From the NCBI GenBank assembly GCA_030655395.1, contig JAURVQ010000109.1, positions 1-45,817 of the forward strand: a stretch of 45,817 bases of DNA. The letters are read 5' to 3'. The notes beneath the pieces were generated by a model. That model saw nothing but the letters and a program-made list of their open reading frames with translations, was not told the origin of the DNA and ran no database searches. A program made the translations under genes and the position numbers. This document shows, one piece after another, positions 1 to 9,070 of the stretch; position 1 is the first letter of the stretch; every line of letters starts with the position of its first letter. The stretch comes from Gammaproteobacteria bacterium. Lineage in GTDB: Bacteria; Pseudomonadota; Gammaproteobacteria; SURF-13.

Positions 1-887
1 TTGGCCTGCTCGAACAGCGGGGCGACCAGGCCGTAGCTCTGGCCACGATGCTGCACGCATTCGCCTACGGCGTAGATGGCGGGATCGTAGGTTTGCATCG
101 TGTCACTCACCACGATGCCGCGTTCGCAGTGGATGCCCGCCTTTTTCGCCAATTCCATATTGGGCCGGATGCCCACCGCCATCACCACCAGATCGGCATA
201 CAACTCGGCGCCGTCCTTGAAACGCACACCGCGCACGCGCTCCTCGCCCATGATTTCCACGGTTTGCGCGGGCATGTGGAAGTGCATGCCGCGTTGCTCC
301 AGCGATTTACGCAACATCAGCCCCGCGTTTTTATCCAGTTGCCGTTCCATCAACGTCTCGTTGATGTGCACCACGGTCACGCTCATGCCCTGACGCATCA
401 GTCCATTGGCCGCCTCCAGCCCCAACAGACCGCCGCCGATGACTACCGCGTGCTGATATTTTTTCGCGGCGTCCATCATCAAATACACATCGCGGATATC
501 ACGGAAGGTCACCACGCCCGGCAGATCGTGCCCCGGCACTGGAATAATGAATGGATTGGAACCCGTGGCGAGCAGCAGTCGGTCGTACTCCGCCACTGTG
601 CCGTCCGCGGCGGTCACGCGGTGCCTTTTGCGGTCTATCTGTACTACCTCTGCGCCGGAATGGAGCGTGATGCCGTGCTCGGCATACCACGGTCTGTCAT
701 TCAGCATGATCTCCGGCAGCGTCTTCTCGCCCGCCAGCATGGGTGACAGCAGAATACGGTTGTAATTACCGTAAGGCTCGGTGCCAAACACGGTAATCTC
801 ATATTTATCCGGCGCAATCTTCAGCAGCTCTTCCAGGGTGCGCACGCCCGCCATGCCGTTGCCGACCAGAACCAATTTCTCTTTCAT
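1..887 (-). CDS. nirB: Nitrite reductase [NAD(P)H] large subunit, N-terminal part (cut by window edge)
   Basis: The first 295 residues are visible; the rest lies beyond the left edge. This part is the FAD- and NAD(P)H-binding module that passes electrons to the Fe-S/siroheme domain reducing nitrite to ammonium in the cytoplasm. Seen: an FAD Rossmann motif GNGMAG at residues 9-14, the signature ATGS at 107-110, an NAD(P) motif GGGLLG at 151-156, and the NirB-typical YNRILLSPMLAG near residue 42. The ATG at 885-887 begins the FAD fold directly. A sigma-54-like promoter and an NtrC-like site lie upstream, which suggests assimilatory use under nitrogen control. Because the siroheme part is not visible, a stand-alone rubredoxin/nitrite reductase-type NAD(P)H reductase remains possible, but the similarity to NirB is strong. 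Confidence 0.85.
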   Translation of the reverse strand, partial: MKEKLVLVGNGMAGVRTLEELLKIAPDKYEITVFGTEPYGNYNRILLSPMLAGEKTLPEIMLNDRPWYAEHGITLHSGAEVVQIDRKRHRVTAADGTVAEYDRLLLATGSNPFIIPVPGHDLPGVVTFRDIRDVYLMMDAAKKYQHAVVIGGGLLGLEAANGLMRQGMSVTVVHINETLMERQLDKNAGLMLRKSLEQRGMHFHMPAQTVEIMGEERVRGVRFKDGAELYADLVVMAVGIRPNMELAKKAGIHCERGIVVSDTMQTYDPAIYAVGECVQHRGQSYGLVAPLFEQA

Positions 888-925
888 AGGTAGCTCTACG
901 CTTCGAATCCAATTGAGAGCTGTTC

Positions 926-942
926 AGCAAGTTGCGGGCCAA
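926..942 (-). promoter_or_regulatory. Sigma-54 (-24/-12) promoter for nirB
   Basis: On the minus strand the sequence reads TTGGCCCGCAACTTGCT. It matches the sigma-54 consensus YTGGCACGN4TTGCW at every fixed base except one, with the essential GG and GC spaced by exactly ten bases. The predicted start point is near 915, leaving a leader of about 28 nt before the nirB ATG. Such promoters need an enhancer-binding activator; a matching site lies upstream at 1057-1073. Confidence 0.75.
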
Positions 943-1056
943 TTGCCATTTTAATTTCCATCTTGTTGTTGTATAAGTTATTTTTAGCACAGCACTGACC
1001 CCCAATGATATCCGTGAGGTAAATCCGCACCAAATGAAGACAGCGCAAGGTTTTGA

Positions 1057-1073
1057 TTCACGAAATTGGTGCA
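1057..1073 (-). promoter_or_regulatory. NtrC-like activator site upstream of nirB
   Basis: The minus strand reads TGCACCAATTTCGTGAA, compared with the NtrC palindrome TGCACCA-N3-TGGTGCA: the left half is perfect and the right half matches 5 of 7. A second isolated half site, CGCACCA, lies at 1026-1032 on the plus strand. The site is about 140-160 bp upstream of the predicted start, a usual place for an NtrC enhancer. Assignment to NtrC is inference. Confidence 0.5.
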
Positions 1074-1182
1074 TATTTTCTGCTGCGACTACGCAAACAC
1101 CTCGCTCAAGCACGATTCCAGTGCGATTTATCATGATGGTATGGCATTTGCTGTCATGAGATATTTAGGGCTCATATCTCTC

Positions 1183-1794
1183 ATGTCATCCATTACGGTA
1201 ACAGGTGTCATACTCGCGGGCGGGCGGGCGCGCCGCATGGACGGTGCCGATAAAGGGCTGATGAATGTTGCGGGTCTGCCCCTGGTGGAGCATCTGCTGG
1301 CAACGCTGCGCGGTCAGGTGCACAGCATCCTGATTAACGCCAACCGCAATGTTGCGCATTATTCGGCTTATGGCGTGCCCGTTTTTACGGATGTGATTTC
1401 CGGATACCAGGGACCGCTGGCGGGCATCCACCGCGCCCTCTGCCTCGCTGATACCGAATATGTGCTCAGCGTACCCTGCGACACGCCCTGCCTGCCGCAT
1501 GACCTGGTGCAGCGCATGCTGGCCGGCGTGCGCCAACGGGGCGCAACCGTCTGTGTCGCACACGACGGCAGACGCCTGCATCCGGTCATTGCGCTGATGC
1601 AGCGCACGCTGGCCGCCGATTTGCTTGACTATCTTGACGCGGGTAACCGGAGGGTGGAAGACTGGCTGTGGCGTCACGCTCCAGCCGTCGCGGACTTCTC
1701 CGATCAGCCTGAAGCGTTTGTGAACCTCAACACCATGGATGAATGCCGCATGCTGGAAGAAAAAATGAAAACTGCATCAGTGGCATCCGCATGA
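1183..1794 (+). CDS. mobA: Molybdenum cofactor guanylyltransferase
   Basis: MobA transfers GMP from GTP to molybdopterin to form the guanine dinucleotide cofactor used by enzymes such as nitrate reductase. The N-terminal nucleotide-binding signature GVILAGGRARRMDGADKGL spans residues 8-26, followed by a GPLAGIHRAL segment and a PCDTPCLP metal/nucleotide segment. The 203-residue length fits MobA. An upstream in-frame ATG at 1066 would add 39 residues unlike the family; the ATG at 1183 sits just before the conserved beta strand and has a TAGGG about 12 nt upstream, so it is preferred. It is followed 52 nt later by moeA, and both stand opposite nirB, which fits supply of Mo cofactor for a nitrate assimilation route. 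Confidence 0.9.
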   Translation: MSSITVTGVILAGGRARRMDGADKGLMNVAGLPLVEHLLATLRGQVHSILINANRNVAHYSAYGVPVFTDVISGYQGPLAGIHRALCLADTEYVLSVPCDTPCLPHDLVQRMLAGVRQRGATVCVAHDGRRLHPVIALMQRTLAADLLDYLDAGNRRVEDWLWRHAPAVADFSDQPEAFVNLNTMDECRMLEEKMKTASVASA

Positions 1795-1846
1795 CTTCGG
1801 CACAGAGCACTGTAGACTTCATGTTGCATTATCTTGGGCTCCCCCG

Positions 1847-3070
1847 ATGACCTCCTCCCTGTTGAGTGCCGACGAAGCGCGGCAGCGTATCCTTGGCGCC
1901 GTGCAACCGCTCGGGGAGCGTGAGTGGATTGAGCTGCGCATGGCGCTTGGCCGCGTCACTGCCGAAGACGTCCGTTCAACACTGAATATACCTCCGTACG
2001 CCAACTCGGCCATGGACGGCTACGCGCTTGCCGCGGGTGATCTGCCCGTCTCAGGCACGCGCGAGCTACGCGTAGTGGGCACGGCGTATGCCGGCAGGCC
2101 TTACTCAGAGACCCCTCAGGCTGGCGAGTGTGTGCGCATCATGACCGGCGCCCTTCTCCCCGCCGGGGCCGACACCGTCGTGATGCAGGAACAGGTCTGG
2201 CGCAACGGTGAGGCAGTCAGCATAGGCGCAGGACACAAGCGCGGACAACACGTGCGTGCGGCCGGCGAGGACATTGCGGCAGGACAGGTCGCCGTACCCG
2301 CCGGTAAACGGCTCACCCCGGCGGATCTGGGCCTGCTCGCCTCGCTGGGCATCGAAAAAGTCAGCGCGGTGCGCCGTCCGCGCGTGGCTATTTTTTCGAC
2401 GGGCGATGAGTTGCGCTCACTGGGCGAAACTCTGAAGCCGGGAGAAATTTACGACAGCAACCGCTATACCGTGCATGGCATGTTAAGCCGCCTGGATACC
2501 GCCGTGCATGATCTGGGCGTGGTGCGCGACCAGCGCGAGGCGGTGCGGAATGCGGTGCGTCAGGCCAGTCATGCGGCGGATGTGGTCATAAGCTCCGGTG
2601 GGGCCTCGGTGGGTGATACGGATTTCATCAAACAGACACTGGAAGAGCTGGGACAGGTCGACTTCTGGCAGGTCGCCATGAAGCCCGGCAAGCCGCTCGC
2701 ATTCGGCAAGGTCGGCAGCGCCCTGTTCTTCGGGCTGCCCGGCAATCCGGTATCGGTGATGGCGACGTTTTATCAGTTTGTACAGCCTGCGTTGCGGCGC
2801 TTGATGGGTGAGAGCGTGGCGCTACCGTTGATGATTAAAGTGGTGTGTAGCGGGCCCCTGAAAAAGGCCCCCGGGCGTACCGAGTTTCAGCGCGGCAGGG
2901 TTGAAAGCGATGCAAACGGGAATCTGGTGGTGCACAGCACCGGGGATCAGGGCTCCGGCATTCTCACGTCAATGAGCCGGGCCAACTGTTTTATCGTGCT
3001 GCCGGCCGAGCGCAGCAATGTTGAGGCGGGAAGCCTGGTGGACATTCAGCTTTTCGACGGACTCATCTAA
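1847..3070 (+). CDS. moeA: Molybdopterin molybdenumtransferase
   Basis: MoeA inserts molybdate into adenylylated molybdopterin. The 407 residues match the family length. Seen: the signature IPPYANSAMDGYA at residues 48-60, the MPT-binding segment GGASVGDTD at 251-259, and GLPGNPVS at 296-303, followed by the C-terminal beta domain. It follows mobA on the same strand and the two are probably cotranscribed. No clear Shine-Dalgarno sequence precedes the ATG, but the start agrees with the family. Confidence 0.95.
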   Translation: MTSSLLSADEARQRILGAVQPLGEREWIELRMALGRVTAEDVRSTLNIPPYANSAMDGYALAAGDLPVSGTRELRVVGTAYAGRPYSETPQAGECVRIMTGALLPAGADTVVMQEQVWRNGEAVSIGAGHKRGQHVRAAGEDIAAGQVAVPAGKRLTPADLGLLASLGIEKVSAVRRPRVAIFSTGDELRSLGETLKPGEIYDSNRYTVHGMLSRLDTAVHDLGVVRDQREAVRNAVRQASHAADVVISSGGASVGDTDFIKQTLEELGQVDFWQVAMKPGKPLAFGKVGSALFFGLPGNPVSVMATFYQFVQPALRRLMGESVALPLMIKVVCSGPLKKAPGRTEFQRGRVESDANGNLVVHSTGDQGSGILTSMSRANCFIVLPAERSNVEAGSLVDIQLFDGLI

Positions 3071-3081
3071 AAAACAGACCG

Positions 3082-3103
3082 CTGGGCCGATTTCCCGGCC
3101 CAG
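3082..3103 (-). terminator. Possible terminator hairpin between moeA and the histone-like gene
   Basis: CTGGGCC (3082-3088) pairs perfectly with GGCCCAG (3097-3103). Read on the minus strand it is followed, after about seven bases, by a run of six T (3070-3075), so it could stop transcription coming from the histone-like gene. On the plus strand there is no T run, so for moeA it would act only as a stable 3' hairpin. Confidence 0.4.
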
Positions 3104-3170
3104 TCCGATCCGTCAATCTCCCTCACACAGCGGCGAAGATTTCAGCCGCCGTGTCCAGCCGCTACGGGTT

Positions 3171-3581
3171 TTACTTGCGCCGTGCCAGCTTGCGTGCCGC
3201 CAGCCGTGCTTCACGCCGTGCGATACGCGCCAGCCTTCTGCGCTTCGCCGCTGCGCGCCGGGCCGCGCGTCGCAGCGCCGCAGCCTGTCTGAGATACTTG
3301 CGCTCCCATTTCTTGACGAACGAGGCTACAGCCTTGTCCATCGCGGCCTTCTTTTTCGCGGCCGCACGCGCTACCAGCATCTTGGCGCGCCGTGCCGCCT
3401 TATTGGCCTTTATTTCCGCCGCACGCTTTTTGGCCGCGATGCGCTTTGCCAGTTTCAGTTTTGCCGCGTTGAGTTTTGCACGCGTCATCTTGGCGCCTGC
3501 CTTTTTCTTCACTGCCGGACGTCCGCGTTTTTTAGCTACTTTGCCTTTGGTTTTCTTTGCTGCTTTTTTCATTTTAGCCAT
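3171..3581 (-). CDS. Histone H1-like Lys/Ala/Arg-rich DNA-binding protein
   Basis: A 136-residue, extremely basic protein built almost wholly of Lys, Ala and Arg, with KKKA, AKKR and ARRAA runs and no other domain. Such proteins (AlgP- and Hc1-like) bind DNA without strict sequence preference and compact the nucleoid. The N-terminal part is Lys-rich and the C-terminal part switches to Arg-rich helices; the only Trp is near the centre. A GTG 21 nt upstream is in frame, but GGAGGGAG lies just before the ATG at 3579-3581, so that ATG is taken as the start. A promoter with a perfect -10 box lies upstream at 3621-3648. Function is inferred from composition only. Confidence 0.7.
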   Translation of the reverse strand: MAKMKKAAKKTKGKVAKKRGRPAVKKKAGAKMTRAKLNAAKLKLAKRIAAKKRAAEIKANKAARRAKMLVARAAAKKKAAMDKAVASFVKKWERKYLRQAAALRRAARRAAAKRRRLARIARREARLAARKLARRK

Positions 3582-3620
3582 GGTTGTTTTAACTCCCTCC
3601 ACAGGTTAAGAGCAGTCAAC

Positions 3621-3648
3621 ATTATAAACACAAATGTCAAAAGTGCAA
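3621..3648 (-). promoter_or_regulatory. Sigma-70 promoter of the histone-like gene
   Basis: On the minus strand TTGCAC (3643-3648) and a perfect TATAAT (3621-3626) are separated by 16 bases. The region around it is AT-rich, unlike the flanking genes. It points to the histone-like gene 40 nt downstream. Confidence 0.6.
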
Positions 3649-3760
3649 TCAATTTTAATTTTTTATCACGACGATAATGTGAGCCTGAAATACATGGGCA
3701 CGCATGTTTTCCATGTTGCATTTAATCCATCTCATTTGATTGAACCAATACAGACCTGAA

Positions 3761-4870
3761 TCAGCGCGCCGCACCGAGAGCAAGTGCGCGTTGGCGAGTG
3801 GTCTCATTTTCAAGTGTAGTCTGCGCTGCATTCCAGGCAGCATCAGTCTCCGGCCAGCCGTGCAGATGTTTCTGCAGCAAATCACACAACACCTCTATAT
3901 GAGCAGCGCGATCATTGAGCGCGGGAATGTAGTGATAGTCCTGCCCGCCGGCATGAAGAAAGATGTCACGGTTCACCATGGCCACTTCTTCCAGAGTTTC
4001 CAGGCAGTCTGCGGCAAATCCGGGGCACACGACATCCACGCTCCTGACGCCCTGCGCGGCCCACTGACGCAGGGTGTGGTCGGCATAAGGCTTTAGCCAT
4101 TCCTCACGCCCAAAGCGCGACTGGAACGCGACATGCCAGCGGTGTTGCGGAAGCTGGAGATTTTCCGCCACCAGGCGTGCGGTCTTGAGACATTCGCAAT
4201 GATAGGGGTCGCCCATCAACAGATAGCGCTTGGGTATGCCATGAAATGAAAACAACAGGCGCTCTGACGGTGCGCGTCCGCTCCATGACTCGCGGATGCT
4301 GTCCGCGAGTGCCCGGATGTAGCCGGGATTATCGTGGTAATGATTGATCATGCGCAGCTCGGGCAACCAGCGCCAGGTTTTCAGCTCGGCGGCCACGGCA
4401 TCAAAGGTAGAGGCGGTTGTGGTTGCTGAATATTGCGGGTATAGCGGCAGCACCAGAATACGCCGCACATTCTGCTCACGCAGTTGCCGCAAAGCGCTGG
4501 CAATCGACGGATTTCCGTAACGCATACCAAGTGCCGCTACTACCGGGCCGTTGAAGCGTGCGTGTAACGCGGCCTGAAGCGCTGCCGTCTGACGTTGCGA
4601 GATATCCAGCAGCGGCGAGCCGCGTTCACTCCATACCTTCTGATAGGCGTGCGCGGAACGCGCCGGGCGAATGCGCAGGATGATAGCGTGCAGCACGACC
4701 CACCACAGTGCGCGGTTCATCTCCACCACGCGCGGATCCCACAAAAACTCGCCCAGAAAGCGCCGCAACGCCTTAGGCGTGGGGGCATCCGGCGTGCCCA
4801 GGTTGGTCAGCAATACGCCCGTGACGGATTGCGTGCCATGGGCGTAATCTTCCGCGCCGAGATAGGTCAT
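3761..4870 (-). CDS. hemH: Ferrochelatase
   Basis: HemH inserts ferrous iron into protoporphyrin IX, the last step of protoheme synthesis. The 369-residue frame shows LLTNLGTP near residues 20-27, the catalytic histidine in SFHGIPKRY (His210), [11 protein letters not shown] at 249-259, and [14 protein letters not shown] at 282-295 with the active-site glutamate. The open frame extends upstream into galU, but the ATG at 4868-4870 overlaps the galU stop as ATGA, which indicates translational coupling and the true start. It is the third gene of dehydratase-galU-hemH; the link to sugar genes is positional rather than functional. Confidence 0.95.
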   Translation of the reverse strand: MTYLGAEDYAHGTQSVTGVLLTNLGTPDAPTPKALRRFLGEFLWDPRVVEMNRALWWVVLHAIILRIRPARSAHAYQKVWSERGSPLLDISQRQTAALQAALHARFNGPVVAALGMRYGNPSIASALRQLREQNVRRILVLPLYPQYSATTTASTFDAVAAELKTWRWLPELRMINHYHDNPGYIRALADSIRESWSGRAPSERLLFSFHGIPKRYLLMGDPYHCECLKTARLVAENLQLPQHRWHVAFQSRFGREEWLKPYADHTLRQWAAQGVRSVDVVCPGFAADCLETLEEVAMVNRDIFLHAGGQDYHYIPALNDRAAHIEVLCDLLQKHLHGWPETDAAWNAAQTTLENETTRQRALALGAAR

Positions 4871-5760
4871 GGCGTGGTCTTGCGTGCGGCGCAATAAGCA
4901 TCCAGATAGGCGCTGAATTCCCTGCCCAGATGAGGGTGGCGCAAGGCATACTCCACGGTCGCCTCCAGATAACCCAGTTTGCTGCCGCAATCATAGCGCT
5001 TGCCGCTGAACCGGTAGGCGAGCACCTGCTCCGAGTTCAGCAGTTTCGCAATCGCATCGGTGAGCTGAATTTCGCCATGCGCACCACCGCCCAGGGTTTC
5101 CAGGATGCCGAAAATTCCCGGCGTGAGGATGTAGCGGCCCACCACTGCGAGTGTCGATGGCGCCTTTGCCGGCGCGGGCTTCTCTACAATCGCGGTCACC
5201 CGCCCCAGGCCGGACTCCAGAGGCGTCGAGCTGACTATGCCGTATTTGTCGGTGTCGGCGGCCGGGATCTGCTCCACGGCGATGAGCGAACACGCCAGCC
5301 TGCTGTAGAGCGCCGTCATTTGCGCGAGACAGTTGCGCTCGCCGCCGTCAATCAGGTCGTCGGCCAGTATTACGGCAAAGGGATGTTCGCCCACCACATC
5401 CCTGGCGCACAACACCGCATGCCCCAGCCCCAGCGCCTGCGGCTGACGCACATACGCACAGGTAACTCCCCTGGGCAGAATGCCGCGCACCATGGCAAGG
5501 AGGTCCTTCTTGCCGCGCTGCTCCAGTTCCTGCTCAAGCTCATAGGAACGATCGAAGTGATCTTCAATGGCGCGCTTGTTACTGCTGGTGACGAAGATCA
5601 TCTGGGTGATGCCCGCCGCCACCGCCTCCTCCACTGCATACTGGATCAGCGGCTTGTCGACGATCGGCAGCATCTCCTTGGGATTGGCCTTGGTGGCGGG
5701 AAGAAAGCGGCTGCCCAGGCCGGCGACCGGGAATACCGCCTTGGTGATGCCTGCACTCAT
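4867..5760 (-). CDS. galU: UTP-glucose-1-phosphate uridylyltransferase
   Basis: GalU makes UDP-glucose from UTP and glucose-1-phosphate for envelope polysaccharides. The 297-residue protein begins with the nucleotidyltransferase signature [18 protein letters not shown] at residues 14-31 and continues with the family-typical [13 protein letters not shown] and a metal-binding DDLI segment. Its start overlaps the stop of the upstream sugar dehydratase by 4 nt and its stop overlaps the hemH start by 4 nt, so the three genes are tightly coupled. Confidence 0.95.
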   Translation of the reverse strand: MSAGITKAVFPVAGLGSRFLPATKANPKEMLPIVDKPLIQYAVEEAVAAGITQMIFVTSSNKRAIEDHFDRSYELEQELEQRGKKDLLAMVRGILPRGVTCAYVRQPQALGLGHAVLCARDVVGEHPFAVILADDLIDGGERNCLAQMTALYSRLACSLIAVEQIPAADTDKYGIVSSTPLESGLGRVTAIVEKPAPAKAPSTLAVVGRYILTPGIFGILETLGGGAHGEIQLTDAIAKLLNSEQVLAYRFSGKRYDCGSKLGYLEATVEYALRHPHLGREFSAYLDAYCAARKTTP

Positions 5761-7658
5761 GCTTTGGATTTATTGAATTTGATGACGTTGGAGACGGGCG
5801 GCAACGGCGCATCAATGAACTCAGGTACCAGCCGTTTGATAAGCTGGCGCAGCATGATCTCGTCATAGGCCGCGCAGGCCTGCTCCATCTTATCCATCAC
5901 CTCGGCCACCTCCCGCTCATCAACGTCGCGCTGATGGGCCAGCAATATCTTGCCGTGCGCGGTGCCGGTCAGATTCTCTTCTGCGTGAAACAGTTCTTCA
6001 TACAGTTTCTCGCCCGGTCGCAAACCGGTATAAACAATCTCGACATCCTTGCCGGGTATCCTACCGGAGAGACGAATCATCTGCTCGGCAAGATAGGCGA
6101 TGCGCACCGGCGCACCCATGTTGAGCACAAAGATTTCCCCGCCCTGCCCCATCACCGCGGCCTGCATGATGAGCTGGGACGCTTCGGGGATGGTCATGAA
6201 GTAGCGCGTGATTTCCGGGTGCGTCACGGTCACCGGACCACCGGAGGCAATCTGACTCTGGAACAGCGGCACCACACTCCCAGCCGAGGCGAGGACATTA
6301 CCAAAACGTACGGTAATAAAGCGTGTAGCGCAGCGTCGGCTGAGCTTTTGACATACGATTTCGGCGACGCGCTTGCTCGCACCCATGACATTGGTGGGGT
6401 TGACGGCCTTGTCCGTTGAAATGAGCACAAAGGTCTGGCAGCCGTGTTTGTCCGCCGCGAGCGCGACCCGGCGCGTGCCGAGCACGTTGTTGTGCACCGC
6501 CTCACGCGCCTGCCCTTCCAGCATCGGCACGTGTTTATAGGCCGCCGCGTGAAATACGAGATCAGGACGGTAGGTGGCGAAGACATGCTCGACTGCGGCC
6601 TGGTCACAGGTATTGCCCAGACACGGATACAGCACAAGCTGTGGAAACGCGGCGCGCAGCTCTTTTTCGATGCTGTACAGATTGAACTCGCTGCTTTCGT
6701 AAAGCACCAGCGCAGAGACTTCAAGACGCGCGATTTGCCGGCATAGCTCGGCGCCGATGGAACCGCCGCCGCCGGTGACCAGCACGGTCTTCCCGCACAG
6801 ACCCGCGGCAATCGAGTGCCAGTCGAGCGTGACGGGCTCACGGCTCAGCAGGTCTTCGATGGCCACTTCACGCAGCGCACTGAGTACCGTCTGCCCGGCG
6901 ATCAGATCATCCAGCCGCGGCATGGTCCGGAACGGCAGGCCGGTTTGTTCGCACAGGCCCACCACGCGCTGCATCTGGGCGCTGCTGGCCGAGGGCATGG
7001 CAATGATGATCATGTCCGCCTGTTTGTGCTTCACCAGCGCAGGCATGTGCTCGATGGAGCCCAATACGGGAAGGCCATGAATCTTCGCGCCCGCGAGGCT
7101 CGGGTTATCGTCCAGAAAGCCGAGCGCAAGATACGCGTTGTCATGCAGCATATCGCGCATGAGTTTCTCGCCGGCGCGCCCCGCCCCCAGTATCAGCACG
7201 CGCTTGCGCGGGCCTCCTGTCGCAGAAAGTATGAGGCTGTGATCCTTCCACATCCGGTAGACCATGCGCGGCGCGCCGAGCAGGATCATGAGGACGAACG
7301 GGTAAAGCAGCAGCGTCAAACGCGGCACACCCTCCAGCCGGTTGAATAAAAACAATGTGAGACTGACCGCCAGCATGCCCAGCGCGACACCGCGCATGAT
7401 ATTCCACAGATCGGGCATGCTCGCGAAGCGCCAGACACTTCGGTAAATACCCATCCACCACAGCATCAGCCCTTGCGCCACGACCACCAGCGGCAGCACA
7501 CGCAGGGCATTGTGCCAGAGAGCAGCATCAGGAAAGTCGGGACGCAGCAGCGAGGCGATACACCAGGCCAGCGCCACCATGACCAGGTCGTGTAACGCCA
7601 CCGCCGCACGGCGGCCTGTGGTGATGAACATGAAGTGGCGATATCGGGAGAGTGGCAT
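5757..7658 (-). CDS. Membrane UDP-sugar 4,6-dehydratase (WbpM/CapD/PglF type)
   Basis: A 633-residue polysaccharide biosynthesis enzyme. The N-terminus (residues about 15-130) has four hydrophobic membrane segments, then a first Rossmann domain ([12 protein letters not shown]), then the catalytic short-chain dehydrogenase domain starting with [13 protein letters not shown]. The catalytic region reads [16 protein letters not shown]: it has the Ser/Thr-Met-Lys triad of WbpM-type UDP-GlcNAc 4,6-dehydratases, where most relatives have Tyr. The product would be a 4-keto-6-deoxy sugar for O-antigen or capsule. It lies between the wecA-like gene and galU. No Shine-Dalgarno sequence precedes the ATG, and a dispersed palindromic element ends 11 nt upstream. 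Confidence 0.9.
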   Translation of the reverse strand: MPLSRYRHFMFITTGRRAAVALHDLVMVALAWCIASLLRPDFPDAALWHNALRVLPLVVVAQGLMLWWMGIYRSVWRFASMPDLWNIMRGVALGMLAVSLTLFLFNRLEGVPRLTLLLYPFVLMILLGAPRMVYRMWKDHSLILSATGGPRKRVLILGAGRAGEKLMRDMLHDNAYLALGFLDDNPSLAGAKIHGLPVLGSIEHMPALVKHKQADMIIIAMPSASSAQMQRVVGLCEQTGLPFRTMPRLDDLIAGQTVLSALREVAIEDLLSREPVTLDWHSIAAGLCGKTVLVTGGGGSIGAELCRQIARLEVSALVLYESSEFNLYSIEKELRAAFPQLVLYPCLGNTCDQAAVEHVFATYRPDLVFHAAAYKHVPMLEGQAREAVHNNVLGTRRVALAADKHGCQTFVLISTDKAVNPTNVMGASKRVAEIVCQKLSRRCATRFITVRFGNVLASAGSVVPLFQSQIASGGPVTVTHPEITRYFMTIPEASQLIMQAAVMGQGGEIFVLNMGAPVRIAYLAEQMIRLSGRIPGKDVEIVYTGLRPGEKLYEELFHAEENLTGTAHGKILLAHQRDVDEREVAEVMDKMEQACAAYDEIMLRQLIKRLVPEFIDAPLPPVSNVIKFNKSKA

Positions 7659-7669
7659 AGTGAGTTTAT

Positions 7670-7821
7670 TTACTCATTAAGTCAGCAAGTAAGATGCACT
7701 ACCCGCTACGTCCCCGCCCCCTGTTTAGGGGGCGGGACAGGGTGGGGGTAGAGTAAACAGGGTTTTTACTCAGGAGTCACACCCTAAGGTAATGTAGCCT
7801 TACTTTGTGACTCCTGAGTAA
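7670..7821 (-). repeat. Dispersed 150-bp palindromic element, copy 1
   Basis: A 152-bp copy lying between the wecA-like gene and the dehydratase. Read on the minus strand it starts TTACTCAGGAGTCAC, forms a 15-bp inverted repeat with GTGACTCCTGAGTAA (hairpin 7766-7821), then has the CCCCCACCCTGTCCC core with a GC-rich hairpin, and ends CTGACTTAATGAGTAA. The two outer ends are related inverted repeats. The loop of the inner hairpin holds a smaller inverted pair, TAAGG/CCTTA. No target-site duplication is obvious. Confidence 0.85.
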
Positions 7822-7865
7822 TACGCTCCATAAGGAGGTAATGTAACACAGGTCATCTTCTCATT

Positions 7866-8900
7866 TCATGAGGCCGGATAATGCTGCCACACCCAGCGCC
7901 ATACCACCCAGCCACCGACAGCAACAGTGAGCAATATGATGGGCAATAAAACAGGTCTGCTCCAGCCGAGCATGGTCAGCGGCCACAGCACCATGACGTT
8001 CACACCGATCAGGCCCAGCAGAACCTGACGGTGACTGTAACCTGCCTGAATCAGGCGCTGATACGTGTGGGAGCGGTGCGCGGCATACCATTTTTCTCCG
8101 CGCAGAATACGCGCGGCCAAGGTGTACCCCGTATCGAGTATGAATACAGCGAGCAGCAGCAACCATAGGGTGAGCGGCAGATCACCCGACTGCTCCGTGC
8201 CGAGTGCGAGCACGGCAAATATGAAACCCAGCAGCCCGCTGCCGACATCGCCCATGAAGATTCTGGCGCGCGGCCAGTTCCAGACCAGAAAACCGGCGCT
8301 CGCGGCAGCGAGGCTGAATGTCGTCAGCGCAACGCCAAAGGCACCGTTCAGGCACAGCAGGAAGCCGGCGGCGCTGGCAGCACACAGCGCCTGTGCGCCG
8401 GCGAGGCCGTCGCTGCCGTCCATGAAATTGTAGAGATTGGTGGCCCACACGATACCGAGCACGGCAACCGCCCAGCCCAGCCACGTGAATGCGGCGGGAA
8501 GACTTCTGTCACCCAGAATTTCTACGCCACCCAGCCAAAACAGCGCCCATGCAGCCGCTGCCACGTGCACCAGCAGCCTCCATTGAATCGCGACATGGTA
8601 CCGGTCATCGCGCCAGCCGATCCATGACACCAGTCCGCCGCCGCCGATCAGGGCCCACGCCAGATTTGACGGGATCAGTTGCTCCCACGCCAGCACCGCC
8701 GTTGCCGTAAAAAAGGTGACGGCAATCGCAAGTCCGCCGCCGCGCGGGGTAGGCACGCTGTGCAGACTGCGCTCGTTAGGGATATCCGATACACCTCGGC
8801 GCAATGCGTAATCACGCATCAATGAGGTCATCCACACGGAGAGTGCGAAGACAGTAGCGGCGGTGAGAGCGGAAAAGAGAAGCACGTGACTCGCAGTCAA
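7866..8900 (-). CDS. WecA-type undecaprenyl-phosphate sugar-1-phosphate transferase
   Basis: A 344-residue polytopic membrane enzyme of the MraY/WecA family that transfers a HexNAc-1-phosphate from its UDP form to undecaprenyl phosphate and so starts O-antigen or similar glycan synthesis. Seen: SLHSVPTPRGGG near residue 45, the Mg-binding NLYNFMDGSDGLAG near residue 155, FMGDVGSGLLGF near residue 215, and HRSHTYQRL near residue 275, which is the WecA-type HxHxYQ pattern. About ten hydrophobic segments are visible. It precedes a sugar dehydratase, galU and hemH on the same strand, separated from them by a dispersed element. Whether GlcNAc or another sugar is used cannot be told from the sequence. 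Confidence 0.9.
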   Translation of the reverse strand: MTASHVLLFSALTAATVFALSVWMTSLMRDYALRRGVSDIPNERSLHSVPTPRGGGLAIAVTFFTATAVLAWEQLIPSNLAWALIGGGGLVSWIGWRDDRYHVAIQWRLLVHVAAAAWALFWLGGVEILGDRSLPAAFTWLGWAVAVLGIVWATNLYNFMDGSDGLAGAQALCAASAAGFLLCLNGAFGVALTTFSLAAASAGFLVWNWPRARIFMGDVGSGLLGFIFAVLALGTEQSGDLPLTLWLLLLAVFILDTGYTLAARILRGEKWYAAHRSHTYQRLIQAGYSHRQVLLGLIGVNVMVLWPLTMLGWSRPVLLPIILLTVAVGGWVVWRWVWQHYPAS

Positions 8901-8962
8901 AACGGGCTTTCAGGGCCACGAGAGCAAACGCGGCGCACCGTACTTTATGTTACGTGCGCAGC

Positions 8963-9049
8963 CTAGCGCTTGCCAAACAATACAGACACGAGAAAGGCGG
9001 CCACCAGTACCGTCGCCGCCACTCCAAACATCGTCCACGTCAGATCCAT
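8963..9049 (-). CDS. 28-residue single-span membrane peptide
   Basis: An open frame of 28 codons, MDLTWTMFGVAATVLVAAFL..., ending in a basic GKR. Residues about 6-24 form one hydrophobic helix. It lies 21 nt after the stop of the sulfide dehydrogenase gene and has a good ribosome-binding site (AAGGA, 8 nt before the ATG), which is the main evidence that it is translated. It could be a small subunit or membrane anchor for that enzyme; no family is recognised. Confidence 0.5.
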   Translation of the reverse strand: MDLTWTMFGVAATVLVAAFLVSVLFGKR

Positions 9050-9070
9050 GATATTAATCCTTGGTAATCC

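Noticed and set aside
1051-1070. FNR-type site near nirB
   Set aside because: TTGATTCACGAAATTGG only resembles the left half of TTGAT-N4-ATCAA; the NtrC-like reading over the same bases fits better.
5934-7349. Plus-strand frames of 100-177 codons
   Set aside because: They are antisense to the sugar dehydratase and show no motif or ribosome-binding site.
7670-7821. Simple Rho-independent terminator as the whole explanation of the dispersed element
   Set aside because: The hairpins lack a T run, the element is much longer than a terminator, and copy 4 lies in a divergent promoter region.
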